A stretch of DNA of 48,771 nt from Deltaproteobacteria bacterium (lineage in GTDB: Bacteria; Myxococcota_A; Polyangia; Polyangiales; Ga0077539): contig JACRDB010000101.1 in NCBI GenBank assembly GCA_016218725.1, positions 1-48,771 on the forward strand. The letters run 5' to 3'. The notes beneath the pieces are model-generated. The model did not search any database. It was not told the origin of the DNA and worked only from the letters and a program-made list of their open reading frames with translations. Made by a program: the position numbers and the translations under genes. Shown in pieces: positions 1-7,277 of this stretch (the first letter of the stretch is position 1; every line of letters starts with the position of its first letter).

Positions 1-96
1 AAATCGGGGGCAAGGGGGGCCTGACCCTGCTCGCAAGGCCGCGCAGTCAGGGCTCTCGTCTGGCTCCCCTTGCCCCCGATTTTCGGGGGAAAGGGG
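1..96. repeat. Nested inverted-repeat element at window edge
   Basis: Bases 1-21 and 62-82 form a 21-bp inverted repeat with one mismatch. An inner 6-bp pair (20-25 with 46-51) competes for or extends the same stem. The right arm forms a second, tighter hairpin: 66-79 pairs with 83-96 across a TTT loop with one mismatch. Because the left arm begins exactly at base 1, the element may continue outside the window with a mirror-image copy. It lies downstream of the leftward lipoprotein gene that ends at 174. It could be a bidirectional terminator, a REP/BIME-like palindrome or the end of a small non-autonomous element. The sequence alone does not decide between these. Confidence 0.6.
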
Positions 97-106
97 CATG
101 GGGGTT

Positions 107-167
107 AGGGGGCCACAGCCCACGGCCTCGGCGAAGTGCGGCTGTAGTATTATGTTGGTGGCCCCCT
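107..167 (-). terminator. Stem-loop downstream of leftward lipoprotein gene
   Basis: A perfect 10-bp inverted repeat pairs 107-116 with 158-167. Inside it, 115-120 can alternatively pair with 140-145. It sits just past the stop codon of the leftward gene ending at 174, the right place for a transcript 3' hairpin. There is no following U-tract on the minus-strand transcript, so it may be a GC-rich terminator or an RNA-stabilising hairpin rather than a classical intrinsic terminator. Confidence 0.35.
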
Positions 168-173
168 CTCGGA

Positions 174-1448
174 TCACCGCCCGCAGGTCAACGGCACGGC
201 CACGGCGCGGTTGGGGAAGGCCCCGGGGTCCGTGGTGAACACCGCCAGCGCGCCCGTCTGCGTGGGTGAGAGCCTGAGGGCCTCGACGCGGGTGGCGCCC
301 GCGGGGAGCGGGAGGGGGAGGGCGCCCGCCATCCCGCCGCCGTCGGGGCCCAACGGGAGCACCCTGGGGGAGAGCACTCCGGAGCCGGTGACGTAACCCG
401 CGAGGAGCTCTCCCCCCGCGGTGACCGCGGTGAGGAGGTCGCTCGACCCGCCTGCGCGAGCCTCCGAGAGCGCGCGCGAGGCGCCCGGGAGCCCCGCCGC
501 GTCGACGGTCCGGAGCACGATCCGGAAGGACCTCGGAGGGTCCGCGTCGGCCTCCTCCCAGAGGGCCACCATGCCTGGCGGGAGGCTCACGACGCTCGGG
601 CGCCGGAGGGTCAGACCGTTGCCGCGGAGCTCCACCCTCTCGGCGCGCGCGTCGCCGTCGGCGTTGAAGAGCCGCAGGAGCAGCCGGTGCAGCGAGGCAG
701 AGCCCATGGCGGGCTCGGACCAGAGGAGCGCGAAGGCCCGGTCGGGGAGCGGGAAGCGCGCGTAGGACACCGGTGGATAGCCCTCGAACACGGTCGGAGC
801 GCGCTGCGAGGGGGTGCTCCCGGCCGGGTCGAGCTGTACCATAGAGACGCCCCAGAGCGCGCGGACCTGCTCCGAGAGGAAGGTGAAGCCCTGGGCCCCG
901 CCCTGGAGGTACCGACAGCCCGCGAGGGAGAAGCCCCCGGCGGGGAGCGTCACCGAGCGCGGGGCCGAGGGCCTCCCCTGGCTGTCCAGGAGCGCCAGGG
1001 AGCAGCGCTCCATCCCGGTCCCTCCGGCCTCGGCGAGCACCGCGTAACGGCGGTACGTCTCGTCCACCGCGAGGGAAGCCGCCTCCGGCGCGAAGCCCGA
1101 CGGGAAGCGCACCACGCCTCCCTCCCGGCGGCGGCCGCTCGGGGTGAGGCGCTCAAGCACCGTGTCCGGCTGGCGAGCACCGCCCGCGTCGTCGGAGAAG
1201 AGGGCCCAGGCGCCGCCCTCGGCGGGCTGCAGGTCGAGGAGCGCGCGGTGCGTGGACGGCGAGCCCGGCGCCTCGAGCACCACGGCCTCGCCGACGCTCC
1301 AGCGGCAAGGCCCCTGAAGAGGGGCGTCCCCGGGCGGACCGGCCGCGTCGCCCGCGTCCCCCGCGGCGCTGCCCGCGGTGGTGCTGGGACAGCCACCCAC
1401 CGCGACCGCGAAGACCCACAGCGCCCACCCTCGTCGCGACGGTTCCAC
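174..1448 (-). CDS. Predicted lipoprotein, probable beta-propeller
   Basis: I chose a GTG start at 1448 because it places a lipoprotein signal at the N-terminus: basic residues, a hydrophobic stretch and the lipobox A-V-G-G-C with Cys20. A longer frame upstream has no signal features. The mature 424-residue protein begins with an Asp/Ala/Gly-rich linker (D-A-G-D-A-A type) seen in several other lipoproteins here. The rest is repeated beta-strand-like text with phrases such as 'ALWSEP' and 'ALWEEAD' spaced about 50 residues apart, which suggests a propeller. I recognise no named family and no catalytic motif. Only a few Cys follow the lipobox. It is transcribed away from the large lipoprotein at 1646. 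The function is unknown; anchoring in the outer membrane or periplasm is an inference from the signal. Confidence 0.7.
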   Translation of the reverse strand: MEPSRRGWALWVFAVAVGGCPSTTAGSAAGDAGDAAGPPGDAPLQGPCRWSVGEAVVLEAPGSPSTHRALLDLQPAEGGAWALFSDDAGGARQPDTVLERLTPSGRRREGGVVRFPSGFAPEAASLAVDETYRRYAVLAEAGGTGMERCSLALLDSQGRPSAPRSVTLPAGGFSLAGCRYLQGGAQGFTFLSEQVRALWGVSMVQLDPAGSTPSQRAPTVFEGYPPVSYARFPLPDRAFALLWSEPAMGSASLHRLLLRLFNADGDARAERVELRGNGLTLRRPSVVSLPPGMVALWEEADADPPRSFRIVLRTVDAAGLPGASRALSEARAGGSSDLLTAVTAGGELLAGYVTGSGVLSPRVLPLGPDGGGMAGALPLPLPAGATRVEALRLSPTQTGALAVFTTDPGAFPNRAVAVPLTCGR

Positions 1449-1645
1449 GCGGCCCAGCGTACCGCACGATCTGCGCCGCGCCAATGCGAAGCTCGTCCGT
1501 GCGCGATGGGAGCTGTCATCGATCAAGGGACGCGTTGACCCTGCGGCCGACGTTGCCGATCCTGACCGGACGTCGAGCCGGACGCGGCCCGGAGCGCTCA
1601 CGCTTCGAGGGCGCCGCACCCGCCGTCGACGCAGGAGGTGCGGCG
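1449..1645. promoter_or_regulatory. Divergent promoter region
   Basis: This 197-bp gap lies between two lipoprotein genes that read apart and should hold both promoters. For the rightward gene, TTGACC at 1535-1540 and GATCCT at 1558-1563 are separated by 17 bp, a weak sigma70-like match. A strong Shine-Dalgarno, AGGAGGTG, lies at 1633-1640, five bases before the ATG at 1646. I see no convincing element for the leftward gene and no clear operator palindrome. Confidence 0.35.
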
Positions 1646-4600
1646 ATGAACGATCGCGGTCATTGGTGTGGACCTGCGCGGGTGCTCCTTGCGCTCGTCG
1701 CGGTCGTCGGGTGCGCGTCGGAGCCGGCGCAGCAAGGCGTTCCGGTGATCTCCGACGGAGCCCACGGAGGGACCGTGGGCTTCTGGTTCCTGCCGCCGAT
1801 GGTGCGGCAGCCTTCGGTGCGAGGGCAGCAGGAGCGGCACCTGCGCCCCACGGTGCGCGTGGACCAGGTGGACGCCGCCGGGCGCGCGGTGCGGACCCTG
1901 GCAGAGTACACCCGGGACACGGGCACCGGCGGGCAGCGCTTGCGGGCCTCGGGGAGTCACTACCAGGTCAACTGGCCGGTGCGGGACTTCACCCTGGACC
2001 CTGCGCTCCGGTACCGCATCCGGGTGTTCCTGCCGGCGAGGGTGCTGGGCCCGACGGGCTGGACCGTGGACCCCGTGGGGAGGGAGCTCGGCATGGCCGA
2101 TGTGGCGGCGGTCTCCCGGGGCGGCGAGCGCCACCGGGTGGCGGGCGAGGAGGTGGTGCTGGTGGACCACCGCACGCTGCCCATCAAGTTCAGGATTGAC
2201 CGCGGCGTCGCAGACCGCGATGGGGACGGCGTTTTTGACTACGACGACAACTGCCCCGACGCGGCCAATGCCACCTCGGGGCCTCGGCCCTACCGCTGCG
2301 ACGACGCCGAGGACCCCGAGCGCGACGAGGACGACGACCGCGATGGGGACCGGGAGCGCGACCGCGAGGACCGCGACCACGACCGGCGCGGCGCGACGAC
2401 GCCGCACGCGATCCTGCAGCCGGACGCGGATGGAGACGGCGTGGGCGACGCGTGTGACAACTGCCCCAGCACGGCCAACGCCGACCAGCGGGACTCCGTC
2501 GGGAACGGCGTGGGAGACGCATGCCGCTGTCTCTCGGTGACCTGCGTGCCCGCGGGCGCCTGCCGCGCGGCGGGCGTGTGTGCGCCGACCACGGGCCTGT
2601 GCTCGGACCCGCCGGCTCCCGACGAGACAGCCTGCGACGACGGTGACAGCGCCACCCTGGACCGCTGCGAGGGCGGGGCGTGTGTGGGCACGGCGCTCCC
2701 CACGGCCACCGGCCCGGCGCAGGACTACCCCAACGCTCCCGACGCGCCGGAGCCGACGATTTCGCGCTTCCTCGAGACGCCCGAGGTGACGTACCTGGCG
2801 CTCGGACCCGGGGGCGTGTCGTGCAATCACCCGGCTACCTCGGACCCGGACCAGCTCGAGGAGGTCGGCCGCTGGACCGCTCCCGCGGGCTCGGACTGCT
2901 CGGACCTTGTGCGCGTCGGGACAAGGCTCTACGTCGCCTGCGGCGCCACCGGCCTCCACTGCCTCGACGTGAGTGACCCGCGGGCGCCGAGGCTCCTCTA
3001 CACGGTGAACATCCCCGGAGCCCGCACCTGCTCGGCCCTCGATGACGTGGTCTACGTCGGCACCGACGACGGCGTCTGGGCCGTGGACACCGTGCTCCCG
3101 GGCGGCGGCAGCCCAAGCTGCCTCGGCGGCGCTTGCGCCGGTGGTGGTGGCGGCGGTGGCGGCGGGGGCGGCGGTGGCGGCGGCGGGGCCGGGGGCCCGA
3201 GCGGCGGCATCGGTGGCGGCGGCAGCGGAGTCCTCCGCGTGTGGGTGGACCGGCGCAACCTCTACTGCCTCTACCGCAACGGGTACGTGGTGATCGCGAA
3301 CGCCACGGTCCCTCGCTCCCCCGTGGTGACCGGCTACGCGGGACCGTTCGCCAACCCCACGGACCTCGTGGTGCGCGAAGGCCTCGGGTACGTGACCTGT
3401 AATCCCGGTGGGCTGCACATCGTGGACCTGCGGCTGCCGACGGCGCCGCTGACCCTCTCCTCGGGGGGCATCGACCAGGACCTCACCGGCGTGGCGGTGA
3501 CGGGCACCACCCTCGTGTGCCGCACGGCCCGGCGACGGTATGTGACCTGCTCCGTGGCCAACCCACGCTCGCCGACGGTGCTGACCGCGGCCCAGAGCCC
3601 CACGGGCATCACCGCGGTGGGCGTCTCTCGGCGAGGTCAGGGCCGCTGCGCCTACGGCCGCAGGCTCCTCACCTACGCGACGCCGCCGTACCTGGTGGCC
3701 TCCTCGCCGGCCAACGGCACCCGGGGGCTGTGCCCCGGAGCGCCGGTGACGCTGCGCTTCTCGACGGCGCTCTACGCCCCGAGCGTCGCGGGCTCGGTCA
3801 CCGTAGCGGGCCCCGGGGGAGCAGTCCCCGGCGCGGTCTCGGTCATCGGCGGCGCCGTGACCTTCACGCCGACGGCGCCGCTGGGCGTCGGGCGGTATAC
3901 GGCCCGCGTCACCAATGGCATCCTGAGCGACCCGCGCAACGTGAGGCTCGCGCCGTCGTCGGGCTACCGCGTGGACTTCGAGGTGACGGCCGCGTGCCTG
4001 CGCTTCACCACCCGCCCCTCGGCCGTGCGCGCGGGCGCCCCGGTCACCTTCGGCTGGACCGTGGACGGCGCCGCCACGGTGACGTCCAGCGCGCTCCTGG
4101 TGAGCACCGACCCGGACCCGAGCACCTCGCTCTCCGAGGACCCGGTGGTGGCCTCCGGCGCCGGCCCGGCCTTCAGCGCTAGCTGGAGTCCTCCCGCAAG
4201 GCCCGAGGCGCCAGTGACATATTCTGTCACGGCTGAAGTGGTGACCTCCGCGGGCAACCTCCTGGCGCCGACGGAGCTCCTGCAGGTGTACCCCGCGTGC
4301 GCTCCGGGGCTCGCGGACTGCGACGGGGACCTCGGCAACGGCTGCGAGGCGAGCCTCGCGGCGGCGACCTCCTGCGGGGCGTGTGGGGTGGTGTGCGCGA
4401 GCGGCACGGCGTGTCGTGAGGGTCTGTGCGTGCCGGTGTGCCTGCCGGGGCTGACGCTGTGCTCCAGCGGGTGCGTGGCGCTGGCGACGGACGCGCGCAA
4501 CTGTGGCGCGTGTGAACGCGCGTGCGCCTCGGGACAGAGCTGCGTCGGCGGGGCGTGCGTGGTGCCGACTCCGGTGGCAACGGCGCTGGTGACGGGCCAG

Positions 4601-6313
4601 GCCGGGCTCATGGATGTCGCCTCGGACGGCACACACATCTTCTGGACTGCGCGGGGCATGGCGGGCGGAGGTGTCTACCGCGCCAACGTCGATGGCACCG
4701 AGGTGACCCTGCTGGCGTCGGGCCAGGGAGGCACGATCTCAGGGCTCTGCCTGGACGAGGGCAACGTATACTGGGCCACCTTCGGCGGAGGCACCGTCGC
4801 GAGGGCTCCGAAGACGGGGGGCGCCGTGACGGTGCTGGCGTCGGGTGTGGACAGCCCGGTGTCGGTCCTGGTCTGGGGCCGGGAGCTGTATTGGACGAGC
4901 TTCTGGGGCGGCACCGTGACGCGACAGTCCCTCGACACGGGCGCGCGGACGGTCATCGCCTCGGGGATCCCCGGGCGCCTCGGGGGCCTAGGCTGCGACG
5001 GCGCCTCCCTCTACCTCGGGAGCGTCGACGCCAACGCGATCTACCGCATGCCCATGACCGGCGGCGCCGTGACGCAGATCGCCTCGGGCGGCAACTACGC
5101 CGTCTTCGTGGAAGTGGACGCCCGGTACGTCTACTGGGCCAACGCTGGGCTCCGCACGGTGCAGCGCATGCCCCTCGCCGGTGGCGCGGTCACCGTCGCG
5201 GCGGAGTCTCCGGCGGGTAACGCCGAGGGCGTCGGGGTCGACGACCGCTACGTCTACCTGGCGGACTACAACACCGGGACGCTCTTCCGCCAGGCCAAGG
5301 AGGCGATGGTCTGCCGCGCGGGCCGCGGAGACTGCGACGGCGCCGAGGCCAACGCATGCGAGACCGACCTCCTCTCCGCGAGCGCCCACTGCGGCGCCTG
5401 CGGGAGCGCCTGCGCCGCGGGCTCCACCTGCCGCCAGGGCGCCTGCGTCGCCGCGTGCCCGCCCGGGCAGACGCTCTGCGCGGGCACCTGCGTGGACACG
5501 CAACGAACAAACACACACTGTGGCGCATGTGGGGTAGTGTGCGCTCCGGGCCAGGCATGCGCCCAGGGCGCGTGTGTGAGCGCCGCCACGGCGGCGGTGG
5601 CCGTGGGCAACGGGCCCGTGGCGATCATTTCCGACGGGAGCGCGATCTACTGGGCCAACCAGACCGGGGGCTCCATCCAGCGCGCCAACCGCGACGGCAG
5701 CGGGGCGGTCACGCTGGCGTCGGGGTACTCGCTGGCGAGCGCCGTCGAGGTCTTCGATACCTGGGTGTACTTCACCTCCTACGGGGCGGGGAGCGTCCAC
5801 CGCGTGCCCGCGTCGGGCGGCGCCGTGGAGACGCTCGCCACGGGCGAGGCGGGGGCCGCGTCCGTCGCCGTCGCGGGCGGGTACCTCTACTGGACGCTCT
5901 GGCCCTCCGGCGTCGTGCGCAGGATGGGCCTCGGCGACCGGGTGATCGTCACCCTGGCCTCGGGGCTCCCGGGGCGCCTCAGCGGCATCGGCCACGACGC
6001 CACGAGCCTCTACCTCGCCAGCGCGAACACCAACAGCATCTACCGCATGCCCATCGGTGGAGGCGCGCTCACCACGCTCGCCACGGGCCAGAGCTACCCG
6101 GTGCAGGTGCAGGTCTTCGGGTCCTGGCTCTACTGGGCCAACGGCGGGGCCAGCACCATCGCCCGCATGCCGCTGGCGGGCGGCGCCCCCACGGTCATCG
6201 CCTCGTCCCCGGGCATCACCGACGGGGTCTGCGTGGACGGCGACTGGGTGTTCTTCACCAACTACTCCACCAACCAGGTGTTGAGGCTCCCGCTGGCGTC
6301 GCTGCCGCTGTAG
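1646..6313 (+). CDS. 1555-residue multidomain Cys-rich surface lipoprotein
   Basis: The start is fixed by a strong Shine-Dalgarno and by a lipobox (V-V-G-C, Cys23). Domains in order: a beta-rich N-terminal region; thrombospondin type 3-like calcium repeats at about 190-215 and 260-293 (D-x-D-x-D-G and D-N-C-P), separated by an Asp/Arg-rich stretch; a propeller-like region (about 370-690) interrupted by 16 consecutive Gly at 499-514; two Ig-like modules (about 682-780 and 783-880); an eight-Cys module pair (885-972); a six-bladed YWTD/LDLR-B-like propeller (975-1220); a second Cys pair (1222-1312); and a second YWTD-like propeller (1315-1555). Blade motifs include 'VYWATFGG', 'LYWTSFWGG' and 'IYWANQTGG'. 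I infer a calcium-dependent adhesion or structural protein on the cell surface. No catalytic site is visible. Confidence 0.85.
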   Translation: MNDRGHWCGPARVLLALVAVVGCASEPAQQGVPVISDGAHGGTVGFWFLPPMVRQPSVRGQQERHLRPTVRVDQVDAAGRAVRTLAEYTRDTGTGGQRLRASGSHYQVNWPVRDFTLDPALRYRIRVFLPARVLGPTGWTVDPVGRELGMADVAAVSRGGERHRVAGEEVVLVDHRTLPIKFRIDRGVADRDGDGVFDYDDNCPDAANATSGPRPYRCDDAEDPERDEDDDRDGDRERDREDRDHDRRGATTPHAILQPDADGDGVGDACDNCPSTANADQRDSVGNGVGDACRCLSVTCVPAGACRAAGVCAPTTGLCSDPPAPDETACDDGDSATLDRCEGGACVGTALPTATGPAQDYPNAPDAPEPTISRFLETPEVTYLALGPGGVSCNHPATSDPDQLEEVGRWTAPAGSDCSDLVRVGTRLYVACGATGLHCLDVSDPRAPRLLYTVNIPGARTCSALDDVVYVGTDDGVWAVDTVLPGGGSPSCLGGACAGGGGGGGGGGGGGGGGAGGPSGGIGGGGSGVLRVWVDRRNLYCLYRNGYVVIANATVPRSPVVTGYAGPFANPTDLVVREGLGYVTCNPGGLHIVDLRLPTAPLTLSSGGIDQDLTGVAVTGTTLVCRTARRRYVTCSVANPRSPTVLTAAQSPTGITAVGVSRRGQGRCAYGRRLLTYATPPYLVASSPANGTRGLCPGAPVTLRFSTALYAPSVAGSVTVAGPGGAVPGAVSVIGGAVTFTPTAPLGVGRYTARVTNGILSDPRNVRLAPSSGYRVDFEVTAACLRFTTRPSAVRAGAPVTFGWTVDGAATVTSSALLVSTDPDPSTSLSEDPVVASGAGPAFSASWSPPARPEAPVTYSVTAEVVTSAGNLLAPTELLQVYPACAPGLADCDGDLGNGCEASLAAATSCGACGVVCASGTACREGLCVPVCLPGLTLCSSGCVALATDARNCGACERACASGQSCVGGACVVPTPVATALVTGQAGLMDVASDGTHIFWTARGMAGGGVYRANVDGTEVTLLASGQGGTISGLCLDEGNVYWATFGGGTVARAPKTGGAVTVLASGVDSPVSVLVWGRELYWTSFWGGTVTRQSLDTGARTVIASGIPGRLGGLGCDGASLYLGSVDANAIYRMPMTGGAVTQIASGGNYAVFVEVDARYVYWANAGLRTVQRMPLAGGAVTVAAESPAGNAEGVGVDDRYVYLADYNTGTLFRQAKEAMVCRAGRGDCDGAEANACETDLLSASAHCGACGSACAAGSTCRQGACVAACPPGQTLCAGTCVDTQRTNTHCGACGVVCAPGQACAQGACVSAATAAVAVGNGPVAIISDGSAIYWANQTGGSIQRANRDGSGAVTLASGYSLASAVEVFDTWVYFTSYGAGSVHRVPASGGAVETLATGEAGAASVAVAGGYLYWTLWPSGVVRRMGLGDRVIVTLASGLPGRLSGIGHDATSLYLASANTNSIYRMPIGGGALTTLATGQSYPVQVQVFGSWLYWANGGASTIARMPLAGGAPTVIASSPGITDGVCVDGDWVFFTNYSTNQVLRLPLASLPL
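3140..3187 (+). repeat. GGN microsatellite coding 16 glycines
   Basis: Sixteen consecutive glycine codons (GGT, GGC and GGG mixed) lie inside the large lipoprotein gene, followed by more Gly-rich text to about 3230. The tract interrupts a propeller-like region and probably forms a flexible loop. Tracts of this kind are prone to in-frame slippage, so length may vary between strains. Confidence 0.9.
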
Positions 6314-6319
6314 GCGCGG

Positions 6320-7213
6320 TCACGCCTCGGCGAAGAGCTCCCCGGCGGTCGCGACCACCACGGCCCGGGCGAGCCAGCGCTCCAGGACCGCGAGCTCCGT
6401 GCACGACCGGACGCGCTCCCGCTCCGGGTCCGTGACCCCGAGGCCCCGCGCCGCGAGCACCGCGAGCACCGCCTCGGCGCGGCCTTCGAGCAGTCCCTCC
6501 ACGCGGCCTTCGAGCTGTCCCTGATGCCTCCCCCGGGCCTCGCCGCGGGCCTCGCCGCGGGCCTCGCCCTGTTGAATGGCGGCGACGATCTCCGGGTTGC
6601 CCTGCGCGATGAGGGAGCGGGCGATGGTCCTCGCGCCAAGGACCTCATCCACGAGGGCGCCGACCGGCACGGGCACCGCGAAGCACGGGTCCGTCAGCAC
6701 ATCGGTGAGCGCCAGGCGCTCCCACGCACCCCGCGCGACGCTCCACTCGTAGATGGAGCGGTCCGTCACGTCCACCACGAAGGCGCGACGCAGGCCCCGG
6801 GAGAACAGCTCCAGGGCCTTGTCGGTGACATGCTTCCAGCTCTCCGTGTCCTTCACCTCGAAGATCAGCTCCTCCACCCGGCGCCCCCCCGTGACCGGGT
6901 CCCGCGCCCTGGGGTAGATGCTCACGTCCGGCGCGAAGTCGCTCCCCGCCGACGGCCGCGTGAGCATGTCCACGCTGCCCTTGTACGCCTCGCGAAGTAC
7001 GGGCTTGAGTACGCCGGACAGGTCGAAGTGCTGCGTCCCGTGCGGCTCGTTGGCCGGCATGAGCGTGTAGCGCTCACCCCCCACGAGCTCCTCACGGCTC
7101 CCCTCAGCCACCACGTGCTCGTCGATCGCGGGCAGGCCCTGCCCCTGACCGGGCAGCACCAGCGCCCGCGCAGAGGCCCCAGGGGCCAGCAGGATCGGTC
7201 GTCGTGACGCCAT
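6320..7213 (-). CDS. Uma2-like PD-(D/E)XK nuclease-fold protein
   Basis: A 297-residue protein. The central region carries 'SDFAPDVSIYPR' followed about 25 residues later by 'EELIFEVKDTES'. This matches the Uma2-type arrangement (P-D-V, then E-V-x) of the PD-(D/E)XK nuclease fold, with a candidate D...E-x-K active site. The C-terminal third contains three GEAR-type repeats and a charged 'EGRVEGLLEGRAEAV' stretch, like the tails of transposase-associated Rpn and DUF4351 proteins. I chose the ATG at 7213; extension upstream would run into the neighbouring gene in another frame with shadow-like composition. It is cytoplasmic, with no signal peptide. The real biochemical activity of Uma2-type proteins is poorly known. 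It ends six bases after the rightward lipoprotein gene, so the two converge. Confidence 0.75.
   Translation of the reverse strand: MASRRPILLAPGASARALVLPGQGQGLPAIDEHVVAEGSREELVGGERYTLMPANEPHGTQHFDLSGVLKPVLREAYKGSVDMLTRPSAGSDFAPDVSIYPRARDPVTGGRRVEELIFEVKDTESWKHVTDKALELFSRGLRRAFVVDVTDRSIYEWSVARGAWERLALTDVLTDPCFAVPVPVGALVDEVLGARTIARSLIAQGNPEIVAAIQQGEARGEARGEARGRHQGQLEGRVEGLLEGRAEAVLAVLAARGLGVTDPERERVRSCTELAVLERWLARAVVVATAGELFAEA
6535..6568 (-). repeat. 12-bp tandem repeat in Uma2-like gene
   Basis: The unit GGGCCTCGCCGC occurs at 6535-6546 and 6547-6558, with a partial third copy at 6559-6568. On the coding (minus) strand it encodes G-E-A-R repeats. The unit is a multiple of three, so copy-number change would keep the frame. 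Confidence 0.9.
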
Positions 7214-7277
7214 CGGTCCCAGAGTGTACCACGTCCGGGGGAGGGAGAGCCCGCAGCGGGGCGCTCTTCCGCCCTCC

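Noticed and set aside
1598..4636. 1012-residue open frame on the minus strand
   Set aside because: It lies opposite the 1555-residue lipoprotein; high GC leaves opposite frames open. Composition is Arg/Ala/His-rich shadow text with no domain.
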